This document shows, one piece after another, positions 17,313 to 25,071 of a stretch of 64,000 nt of DNA. Position 1 is the first letter of the stretch; each line of letters starts with the position of its first letter. Under the pieces are notes generated by a model. It was not told where the DNA came from. It worked only from the letters and a program-made list of their open reading frames with translations, and ran no database searches. The position numbers and the translations under genes are program-made. The stretch comes from Anatilimnocola aggregata (GTDB lineage: Bacteria; Planctomycetota; Planctomycetia; Pirellulales; Pirellulaceae): assembly GCF_007747655.1 (NCBI RefSeq), contig NZ_CP036274.1, positions 7,068,001-7,132,000 on the forward strand, read 5' to 3'.

Positions 17313-20276
17313 TTACCGCACGAACAAGAACTCACTGCTGTTGAGAAGTGCCCAAGCCAGCTCGCGCAGGCCGTGTTCGTCGACCAGAGCGCGGGCCGCT
17401 GAGGTTTCAGCAGGCAATGCTTCTCGACCGAGGGCAACCAAATAAAGCTGGCTGATTTGCTCATTGACGGGTAAAAGTTTGGCGGCAATGCGGGCCGCTA
17501 ACTCTGCTGCTTGACGCTGCACGAACGCGTCGTTCATCAGCCCCAAGGCCTGCAAGGGCGTGACCGTCTCTTGCCGCTTGGGGGCAGCCAGCGACGGTGC
17601 AGGGCAATCGAGCGCCGAAAGTAAGGGATCGCGCCCCGTCACGACTGCTGCGCGATAAATGGTGCGGCGTTGAAACTCGGGACGATCCTGCTCCTGCAAG
17701 TGATAGAAGTGAGTATTGAAGACTGTCACCGTAAAGGGCTTGAAACTGGGGCCGCCCTGCTGACGGTTTAACTGCCCGCTGACCGTCAACATCGCGTCGC
17801 GGACGATTTCAGCCTCGAGGCGGCGAGCGGAGTATCGCCAAAGTAGCCGATTGTCGGCATCGATTCGATGGGCGCGCTGGGCAACTGGTCCGGCGGCGAT
17901 TTCGCTGGCTTGCTGATAGACTCGTGAAGTCATGATATGGCGATGCAATTGCTTGAGGCTACCCGACCGCTGCAACTCACCAGCCAGATGGTCCAGCAAC
18001 TCAGGATGCGAAGGCTGGCCGCCACTAAAGCCGAAGTCGCTGGAGTTATCAACGAACCCTCGGCCAAAGTGATACTGCCAGACTCGGTTCGCCATTACGC
18101 GCCAAGGAAGTGGATTGTGCTGATGTGCAATCCACTCGGCGAGTTTCAAACGGCGCTGTGCTTCGGGAGCATCGGCCGGCAACTGCCAAAAGCCGGCAAC
18201 CGTTCTGACACCACTCAAAACGCCTGACGGAATGAGGGGACCAGGCTTGGTCAGATCGCCGCGTATCAATAGCACCGTTGGCTCGGGTTGACGCCGCACG
18301 CCGGCATACAATTTCGGCTGTTGCTGCCGCGCGATGCTTGCTTCCAGCTGTTCAATCTTCTGGCGAGTCTCGGCTTGCTGCCGACGAATGGCCTCAACCG
18401 AGCGGTCGGCCGGTGGCGGAACTGCATCGGCAAACAGCCCACCAGTAGCTTCATCGAAGTGCCAGAGCGCGAGCGTATCGGCATCGACAGTGAAAGGAGC
18501 TGCAGGTAGGTGATCGATCGTCCGCAATCCGCGACTGAGGCGAACTTCGTCAACCAGTCCCGCGCAGCCAAGTTTTTGCTCGGCGATGGCGGCGAACTGC
18601 AAAGCACCTTGTTTGCCTCCGCGCTTCGGACGCGTAATGCCTGCCGCGTGGACCAGCTTGCCGTCGACAAAAAGTTGAACCTTTCCTTCGTCGATGGTGG
18701 CCGCCACATAATGCCACTCATTATCGCAGATGTCGACTCCCGAGCGGATCTCGGCCGGTTTGCAGCCCGGCATGTACAGGCTTAGCTCACCGGTCGCCGC
18801 GTATGTATAGAGTTCCCAGTGGTCGCCCGAATCTTTCGGGTTGCAGGCCACCAGAATATTGAAGTTACTCTTGCTATTCAGCCGGGTCCAACACTCGACC
18901 GTTAGAGGCGGCACATCGTAGGCGGGGGAATGAGCGGCTGCGACCTGCGCATGCTGAGGAGAGAATGTCTGGCCGAAACGCCCTGCCACCAAGGGCTGGT
19001 CTGCGCCCCGTTCCAACCGCGCATCGCTCGGCAATTGCTTACTCACGTCGACGAGCAGGGACTTGGCCGCGACAAGTTCAGCGGCCAGTGGCTTTAGTTT
19101 TGCATCCCAGGTTCGTTGTTCTTCAGCAGTTAACCAGGGACGATTGCCATGATCGACACCATCGAGAGTTGCCTTCAGACGGTAGTAGTCGGATTGCGTA
19201 ATTGGATCGAACTTATGATCGTGGCAGCGAGCACAGTTTACGGTGAGCCCGAGAAATGTCTGCGAAACGGCAGCGACTAGCTCTTCCTGCTGTTCCTCAC
19301 GAGCACGGCGCTTCTCCGTCGGACTTGCACCGACATTCTGAATCTCGTCCCACGGCCCGGCAACTAAAAAGCCGGTGGCGGCCATCGTTTCGTGCGTAAC
19401 GCCAGGTAGTGCATCCCCTGCTATCTGCTCGGTCATGAACGCCGCATAAGGCTTGTCTGAATTCAAGCTGCGAATCACATAGTCGCGATATGGCCAGGAA
19501 TGCTCACGATACTTGTCGTGCTCAAAGCCGTCGCTCTCTCCATAGCGAACTACATCGAGCCAATGCCGCCCCCAACGTTCGCCATAGTGGGGCGACGCAA
19601 GCAAGCGGTCCACAAGTCGATCCATCGCATCGGGAGCAATGTCGGTCAAGAACTGCTCGATCTCCGACGGCGATGGGGGCAGGCCGATGAGATCGAAACA
19701 AGCCCGTCGAACAAACGTAACGCGATCAGCGGGCGCGGCCAGTTGCAGGCCCTCGGTTTGTAGCCGCATGCCGACAAAGGCATCAATGGCCGAATTTGCA
19801 GTTGCTCTGGCAGCAACGGGGATTGCCGGTGGGCGGATAGGTTGCAGCGACCACCAGTCGTAGCCAGCACGGCGTTCGGTGGTGAATTCAAACTGGCTCA
19901 GTGTTTTCGTAGCCGGCCAGGCTGCACCTTGTTCAATCCAACTTTTGACGGCAGATACTTCGTCCCCGGTCAGGCGGCGACCGTCATGCTCGGGGGGCAT
20001 CGAGCCATCGGCGATACGCTCCAACAGCAGACTGTCGCTCGGCTTGCCGGCAACAATGACCGTGCCACTGTCACCACCTTTAAGTGCGCTTTCCGCCTGA
20101 CTTAGGTCGAGCCCAGCTTTGGGATCGGACGTGTTGTGGCAAGTAACGCAATGGCGGGCAAAAAGTTCGAGTGGCTCAATTTTCGGCGGTGCCGCAACAA
20201 GGGGAACCGTCGTAGAACTACCGACGAACACTAACGCGACGAACCAGGGAATCTTGCCGCAGCAGGAATAGTGCAT
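17313..20276 (-). CDS. Planctomycete cytochrome C / DUF1549 / LamG / DUF1553 protein
   Basis: The 987-residue exported protein starts at the ATG at 20276, 11 bases after the cupin stop; a signal peptide (FVALVFVGSSTTVPLVAA) follows. Domain order is PSCyt1 with heme motif CVTCH (about 43), DUF1549 (RRACFDLIGLPP near 190, GERWGRHWLDVVRY near 235) with a second heme-type motif CARCH (near 350), a LamG/concanavalin domain (about 470-610, NEWHYVAATIDEGKVQLFVDG), and DUF1553 (WRVMANRVWQYHFGRGFVDN near 735) to the end. Such proteins are hallmark planctomycete surface or periplasmic proteins of unproven function, suspected in polysaccharide use. No DUF1501 partner is adjacent. No terminator is visible after the stop. 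Confidence 0.9.
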   Translation of the reverse strand: MHYSCCGKIPWFVALVFVGSSTTVPLVAAPPKIEPLELFARHCVTCHNTSDPKAGLDLSQAESALKGGDSGTVIVAGKPSDSLLLERIADGSMPPEHDGRRLTGDEVSAVKSWIEQGAAWPATKTLSQFEFTTERRAGYDWWSLQPIRPPAIPVAARATANSAIDAFVGMRLQTEGLQLAAPADRVTFVRRACFDLIGLPPSPSEIEQFLTDIAPDAMDRLVDRLLASPHYGERWGRHWLDVVRYGESDGFEHDKYREHSWPYRDYVIRSLNSDKPYAAFMTEQIAGDALPGVTHETMAATGFLVAGPWDEIQNVGASPTEKRRAREEQQEELVAAVSQTFLGLTVNCARCHDHKFDPITQSDYYRLKATLDGVDHGNRPWLTAEEQRTWDAKLKPLAAELVAAKSLLVDVSKQLPSDARLERGADQPLVAGRFGQTFSPQHAQVAAAHSPAYDVPPLTVECWTRLNSKSNFNILVACNPKDSGDHWELYTYAATGELSLYMPGCKPAEIRSGVDICDNEWHYVAATIDEGKVQLFVDGKLVHAAGITRPKRGGKQGALQFAAIAEQKLGCAGLVDEVRLSRGLRTIDHLPAAPFTVDADTLALWHFDEATGGLFADAVPPPADRSVEAIRRQQAETRQKIEQLEASIARQQQPKLYAGVRRQPEPTVLLIRGDLTKPGPLIPSGVLSGVRTVAGFWQLPADAPEAQRRLKLAEWIAHQHNPLPWRVMANRVWQYHFGRGFVDNSSDFGFSGGQPSHPELLDHLAGELQRSGSLKQLHRHIMTSRVYQQASEIAAGPVAQRAHRIDADNRLLWRYSARRLEAEIVRDAMLTVSGQLNRQQGGPSFKPFTVTVFNTHFYHLQEQDRPEFQRRTIYRAAVVTGRDPLLSALDCPAPSLAAPKRQETVTPLQALGLMNDAFVQRQAAELAARIAAKLLPVNEQISQLYLVALGREALPAETSAARALVDEHGLRELAWALLNSSEFLFVR

Positions 20277-20287
20277 TGCTAGAGCTT

Positions 20288-20779
20288 TCAACGCACGAAT
20301 TGATCGACGTAATCTTCGCCTAGACCAGTCTCGGCAAAATGCCGGCGGCACATCTCCAACTTGGTATGCACATCATCGTGCCCGCAGGGTTGCCCGTCTT
20401 CTGTGTAGTAGATGAGAGCGCCGCAGACGTGAAAGAGCGTGATCATTTCTTCGGTATCATTATCGACGACCAGCGTGTGAACCTCGCCTGGCGGCTCGAA
20501 AACGTACATACCCTCGCGCGCGATCCATTCGTGCTCTAGATAACGCCACGATCCCTTCAGGACAAAACCGTGCACCGGGGCGGGATGGCGATGACGGCTC
20601 AACACTCCGCTGCGCCGCACACGGAGCAGATTCACCCATTCGCCGTTCACTGTGTTCAACAGAAGTGGCCGGAACCACACACCTTTGGCCTGAGGAACCC
20701 ACAATCGTTCGTCTTCGGGAATTGCCGTGATGACCAGATCGGAGATCATGCGGCTGGCGGCCATAGCAGAGACGTTCAT
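20288..20779 (-). CDS. Cupin, 2,4'-dihydroxyacetophenone dioxygenase-like
   Basis: The 163-residue protein is a single-domain cupin. The metal-binding motif RHRHPAPVHGFVLKGSWRY (about 62-80) and the second motif with PPGEVHTLVV (about 95-104) give the three-histidine iron or zinc site. The overall pattern resembles the 2,4'-dihydroxyacetophenone dioxygenase / acetylacetone-cleaving group, but substrate cannot be read from sequence. It has no signal peptide. It lies 11 bases upstream of the DUF1549/DUF1553 gene on the same strand, so the two are probably cotranscribed. Confidence 0.75.
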   Translation of the reverse strand: MNVSAMAASRMISDLVITAIPEDERLWVPQAKGVWFRPLLLNTVNGEWVNLLRVRRSGVLSRHRHPAPVHGFVLKGSWRYLEHEWIAREGMYVFEPPGEVHTLVVDNDTEEMITLFHVCGALIYYTEDGQPCGHDDVHTKLEMCRRHFAETGLGEDYVDQFVR

Positions 20780-20824
20780 GATAAGATCCTGGCAGGGACC
20801 AGCGGGGCATTTGAGACTTAGGTC

Positions 20825-22162
20825 TTACTCGATCTGTTGCTGCTCGACATCGCCCCAGTCGCGCAGGCGGCGCTGCAAGGTGCGAACCGAAATCCCCAGC
20901 GCCTCGGCCGCACGGGTGCGATTGCCATCGTGCCGCCGCAACGTATCGAGAATCGCTGATCGTTCTAGCGCTCGCAGGTCGCCCGTCGCTGTTGGTTCGT
21001 CTTCGCCTACTTCGTTCGGCAAATCGGACAGTGTAAGTTCAGAGGTCGAGGTCATCACGCACATCCGCTCTAGGCAATTTCGCAACTGCCGAATATTGCC
21101 AGGCCACGGCAGGCTTTCCAGGCGTTGCATTAATTCGGGTGTAACACCACGAACTTCCAGCGCTGGATTCACGGCAAACTGCTGGAGGAAGTGCTCGACC
21201 AGGGGAGCAATGTCTTCGCGCCTCTGGCGCAGCGGGGGCAAATCGATGGCGATGACATTCAGGCGATAGTACAGGTCTTCGCGAAACTCTCCTGCTCGCA
21301 CCAACTTGGCAAGAGGTCGGCTGGTCGCGGCAACCAGGCGAACATCCACTTGAATATCGTTCTCGCTCCCCAGCGGCGAAACCAGGCCGTCTTCCACAAC
21401 ACGCAGTAACTTGGGTTGCATATGCAGCGGAAAGTCGCCAATTTCGTCGATGAACAGAGTGCCTTGATTGGCTTGCTCAAAACGGCCAATGCGAGGTTGC
21501 ACAGCGCTAGTGAAGGCACCTTTCGAGTGGCCGAAGAGTTCGCTTTCTACGAGTGTTTCGGGAACTGCGGCCATATTGATCACGACCAGTGGCTCACTTG
21601 CCCGCGGACTCGAAGCGTGAATGGCCCGCGCCACGAGTTCTTTGCCAGTGCCCGATTCACCCATGATCAGTACGGTACTATTCGTAGCCGCCGCTCGGCG
21701 AATGTTTTGCCGAATGGCATTCACGGCAGAAGACTTTCCGACGATCGCTGCCAGGCTGGCAGTGTCACCGGTTGCGAGTGAACATGGTTTGCGACGTTGT
21801 AGCAAGCGTTGCACTTGTTCCAGCAATTGCACCGGATCGACGGGCTTCAGTAAGAAGTCATCAGCACCCAACTTGATGGCGTCGACAGCGGTTTGAATCG
21901 TTCCAAAAGCCGTAACGAGAAGAAACGGAGTCTGTGGACTACGCGACTTCCAGCGACGCAGCAAATCGATTCCCGACTCGCGACGCAAACAAAGATCACT
22001 AATGACCAGGTCTGCACCGCCATCCACGGTGAGTTCAAGTGCCTCCGCTGGCGAACGGGCCGCGATCACCTGATATCGCTCGAGCCTAAGAACTCGTGCT
22101 AGTGCGTCGCGTTCGCTATCGTCGTCCTCAACAATCAGGATGCGTGAAGCTTGTTCGGGCAT
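20825..22162 (-). CDS. NtrC-family sigma-54 response regulator (pair 1)
   Basis: The 445-residue protein has a receiver domain with phospho-acceptor Asp at about 56 (VISDLCLR), an AAA+ domain with Walker A GESGTGKE (168-175), and a C-terminal Fis-type helix-turn-helix (NRTRAAEALGISVRTLQRRL). The sigma-54 contact loop reads GAFTSA (215-220) rather than GAFTGA. It is the partner of the kinase that ends 14 bases upstream, so the two form one operon. Phosphorylation would switch on sigma-54 promoters; the targets are unknown. Confidence 0.93.
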   Translation of the reverse strand: MPEQASRILIVEDDDSERDALARVLRLERYQVIAARSPAEALELTVDGGADLVISDLCLRRESGIDLLRRWKSRSPQTPFLLVTAFGTIQTAVDAIKLGADDFLLKPVDPVQLLEQVQRLLQRRKPCSLATGDTASLAAIVGKSSAVNAIRQNIRRAAATNSTVLIMGESGTGKELVARAIHASSPRASEPLVVINMAAVPETLVESELFGHSKGAFTSAVQPRIGRFEQANQGTLFIDEIGDFPLHMQPKLLRVVEDGLVSPLGSENDIQVDVRLVAATSRPLAKLVRAGEFREDLYYRLNVIAIDLPPLRQRREDIAPLVEHFLQQFAVNPALEVRGVTPELMQRLESLPWPGNIRQLRNCLERMCVMTSTSELTLSDLPNEVGEDEPTATGDLRALERSAILDTLRRHDGNRTRAAEALGISVRTLQRRLRDWGDVEQQQIE

Positions 22163-22176
22163 GAGGGCGCTCCGTA

Positions 22177-23646
22177 CTAAGTGGTCGGGGGAGAAAGTTG
22201 AGCCAGTGGCGTAACGGAGGTTGGCGTAGGTGCGACAAACTTCAGGCGAAACACGGCACCTTGAGGTTGGTTGCTACCGCAAGCAATGGATCCTCCACCT
22301 TCTTCGACAAAACGGCGAACAATTGCCAGTCCCAATCCGGTACCGAGTTCCTTCGTTGAGTAAAAAGGTTCGAAGATCCTTTCTCGCTGGGAGTGCGGCA
22401 CCCCTGGGCCATCGTCAGCAACCAGAAGTTCCACGCGATCTCCCTGCTGCTTGACTTGAATTTGGATGCAGCCGCCGGTTTCCATTGCTTCGCGAGCATT
22501 GTTGATGAGATTGAGCAAAATCTGGCGAAAGCGATCACGATCCATCACAACCAGGGCGGGCTGTTCCGGGAAAGTAGCCTTTACCAAGATATCGGCTCGT
22601 TCCAGGAGGGGGCGCAAAAACGTCAGTGTCGCCTGAACTTCGCTTCGCACATCGAGGTTCTCATTACGTGGATTATCGGGGCGAGCGTAGCCCAGCAAGA
22701 TCCGGAGTAAACCTTCGACGCGTTCGATTTCGTAGTTCGTCTCACGAATGATTTCGGAATGTTCATGTCCCGCAGGATCACCTTCTTCAAACTGCGGCCC
22801 CCTTCGCGATAGCACGTGCAAGTTCAACCGCATTGCGTTGAGGGGATTGCGTATTTCGTGCACGATGCCAGCCATGAGTTGACCGAGTTCAGCAAAACGA
22901 CGAGTGCGGGTCAACTTGATGGACTCATTCAAGACTGCCAGTCTGCGGCTAATAAAGAAGAGCGAAAATCCCGAAACACCGACGATCATTCCGATTATCG
23001 ACAAGAGATAGAGCCAGACTTGCTTAGTGGAAGCTTGTCGCTCTATCAGAGTTTTTTCAACCCAGTCCTTACTCAAGGCGCTGTGGTACATTCCAATCAG
23101 TTTGTTATTGACGTAGATCGGCGAGCTAACGCTGTATCCCGTCTGGCCGCCGGTCAGTGCATGGGACTGAGTTTGGACGACGTCGTCACCCGCTTCCGCG
23201 ATAATCCGGTCGTACCAGGCACTTTCTAACTGGCGACCCTCGTGTGCTGGATTGCTGTGTGCCATCACTCGGCCGTCGGTGTCGAGCACAGCGGCATACA
23301 GGCGGGACCGATCAGTCAAGACGGAACGCGCCCAATGTTTGCGCAGAAAAGTGTCGTCGTCGAGGTCCGAAAGTGATTCACTTTTCTTCTGGTGAAGCTC
23401 GTCTTGAACGATGCCCGCCGTGCGCAGCGCGTGCGTCCGCAAGCGATTCATTTCGGAAATCAGCAGCGTCGTGCGAACCTGATTCAAGTCGTGATAAACA
23501 CCCCAGATGGCCACCGCGAGCACGAAGCACAAGGTGGCACCGACTCCCACATACGCAGCAACCATCCAACGGAACACTCGGTGGTCGTGATCGCGCTGCT
23601 GATATGGAACCGGTGGGGGCGTGAAATGATCTTTTGATTCAGGCAT
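22177..23646 (-). CDS. Membrane sensor histidine kinase (pair 1)
   Basis: Two transmembrane segments (about 26-50 and 211-233) flank a periplasmic sensor of about 160 residues. Its DTDGRVMAHSNPAHEG and YSVSSPIYVNNKLIGMYHSAL patterns look like a Cache/PDC domain. The HisKA box is canonical, GIVHEIRNPLNAM with His263. The ATPase domain has N-box NLINNAREA, DDGPGVP and GTGLGLAIV. It probably senses an extracytoplasmic small molecule and phosphorylates the adjacent regulator. The start ATG is 69 bases beyond the DUF1552 stop, so readthrough from that pair is possible. Confidence 0.92.
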   Translation of the reverse strand: MPESKDHFTPPPVPYQQRDHDHRVFRWMVAAYVGVGATLCFVLAVAIWGVYHDLNQVRTTLLISEMNRLRTHALRTAGIVQDELHQKKSESLSDLDDDTFLRKHWARSVLTDRSRLYAAVLDTDGRVMAHSNPAHEGRQLESAWYDRIIAEAGDDVVQTQSHALTGGQTGYSVSSPIYVNNKLIGMYHSALSKDWVEKTLIERQASTKQVWLYLLSIIGMIVGVSGFSLFFISRRLAVLNESIKLTRTRRFAELGQLMAGIVHEIRNPLNAMRLNLHVLSRRGPQFEEGDPAGHEHSEIIRETNYEIERVEGLLRILLGYARPDNPRNENLDVRSEVQATLTFLRPLLERADILVKATFPEQPALVVMDRDRFRQILLNLINNAREAMETGGCIQIQVKQQGDRVELLVADDGPGVPHSQRERIFEPFYSTKELGTGLGLAIVRRFVEEGGGSIACGSNQPQGAVFRLKFVAPTPTSVTPLAQLSPPTT

Positions 23647-23715
23647 ACGTCAACCAGTTCAACCGAGAGAGGAAAGCTTCGACGATGCAAGTCAGGAAGT
23701 GCGGTGGTAGTGAAT

Positions 23716-25071
23716 CTAGGTATCGAGCAAAGTCAATCGACCGCTACTGTCCCCCAGTGCGGCGATTCCAGCGTCCATGCGGTCCAGCATCGAGAGAAAT
23801 AGGTTATTGAGCGGGATCTCGCGATCGGTCTGCAAGTGTTGGCCCGTCTTGATCGTACCGCCGGCACGGCCCGCAAGTACCACCGGCAGATCGTCGTGTC
23901 GATGGCGATTGCCGTCGCTCAAGCCGCTACCGTACATGATCATGCAATTATCAAGTAACGTGCCATTGGCTTCCTTAATGCCGCGCAGATTCTTTACGAA
24001 CCGGGCGAATTCATCAGCCAGAAAGCGATCGATCTTCTTGATCTGCTTAATTTTGTCTTCATCGTTGCGATGATGCGACAACTCGTGATGGCCGCTGTTG
24101 ACGCCCACCGAACGATAGCTTCGATTGCTTCCCTCATTGGCGAGCATGAAAGTCGCAACGCGAGTGGAATCGGTTTGAAACGCGATCGCCAGCAGGTCGT
24201 ACATCAGCCGGATGTGTTCGCTTAGGTCGCTAGGAGCGCTCTCGGGCGTCTTAAATTCCGGGATTTCTTTGGCTGCAACTTGTTCGGCCCGCTCAATTCG
24301 CTGCTCGATCTCGCGGACACTCGTAAAGTACTCGTCGATCTTATGCTGATCGGTCTGACCCAAGTCCTTTCGTAGGGATGCAGCCTGTTCACCGACGAGG
24401 TCGAGTACACTGCGGCGGATCTTGTTGCGGCGCGCCTGATCGACCGTTTGCTCCTTGGTGCCAAACAATCGCTCGAAGGCAGCTCGTGGATTAATCTCTT
24501 TGGCCATCGGTGTCGATTCAGTCTTCCACGAGATGTTGTTGCTATAGCTGCAAGCGTAACCACTATCGCAACCGCCGGCATCGCGGCCCCGTTCAATTCC
24601 AAGTTCCAAAGAAGGAAGGCGGGTGTATTGTCCCGTCTTCATGGCCGCTGCCTGATCGACCGACATGCCGACCTTGATATTCGCGGCAGTCGTTTTTACC
24701 GGATGAGCCCCCGTCAGGAAGGAGGCAGCCGAGCGAGCATGATCGCCCGGGCCGTCACCCTTGGCGCGACCATTGTCCTGGGCTAATCCACTGATGATGG
24801 TGATCTCGCTTTGCACTTCCTTTAGAGACTGCAACGTTTCGGGCAGCTCATAGCTCTTGCCAGCTTCTTTGGGTTTCCACGCGGGCATAATCGCGCCGTT
24901 TGGAAAGAAGACAAAGCCCATACGAACCGGAGGCTTGACGGTGGCCACCCTGGCTGCGTAACCGATACCCGGTAGCATTGCTTCTAGGAGCGGAAGGCCG
25001 AGTGTGCAGCCGAGTCCGCTCAGTACGGTACGCCGATCAAGCAGGCCATTGCTCACGATTCTGTTACTCAT
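23716..25071 (-). CDS. DUF1552 protein, Tat-type leader
   Basis: The 451-residue DUF1552 family member has a twin-arginine-like leader (LDRRTVLSGLGCTLGLPLLEAM), so it is likely exported folded. Family features are FFPNGAIMPAWKP near residue 54, GDHARSAASFLTGAHP near 108, and the C-terminal NCMIMYGSGLSDGNRHRHDDLPVVLAG near 365-391. Its start codon overlaps the stop of the DUF1592-type gene by four bases (ATGA), indicating translational coupling. The two families are nearly always paired in planctomycetes. The enzymatic role is unknown; a sulfatase-like fold has been suggested for the related DUF1501 family. Confidence 0.9.
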   Translation of the reverse strand: MSNRIVSNGLLDRRTVLSGLGCTLGLPLLEAMLPGIGYAARVATVKPPVRMGFVFFPNGAIMPAWKPKEAGKSYELPETLQSLKEVQSEITIISGLAQDNGRAKGDGPGDHARSAASFLTGAHPVKTTAANIKVGMSVDQAAAMKTGQYTRLPSLELGIERGRDAGGCDSGYACSYSNNISWKTESTPMAKEINPRAAFERLFGTKEQTVDQARRNKIRRSVLDLVGEQAASLRKDLGQTDQHKIDEYFTSVREIEQRIERAEQVAAKEIPEFKTPESAPSDLSEHIRLMYDLLAIAFQTDSTRVATFMLANEGSNRSYRSVGVNSGHHELSHHRNDEDKIKQIKKIDRFLADEFARFVKNLRGIKEANGTLLDNCMIMYGSGLSDGNRHRHDDLPVVLAGRAGGTIKTGQHLQTDREIPLNNLFLSMLDRMDAGIAALGDSSGRLTLLDT

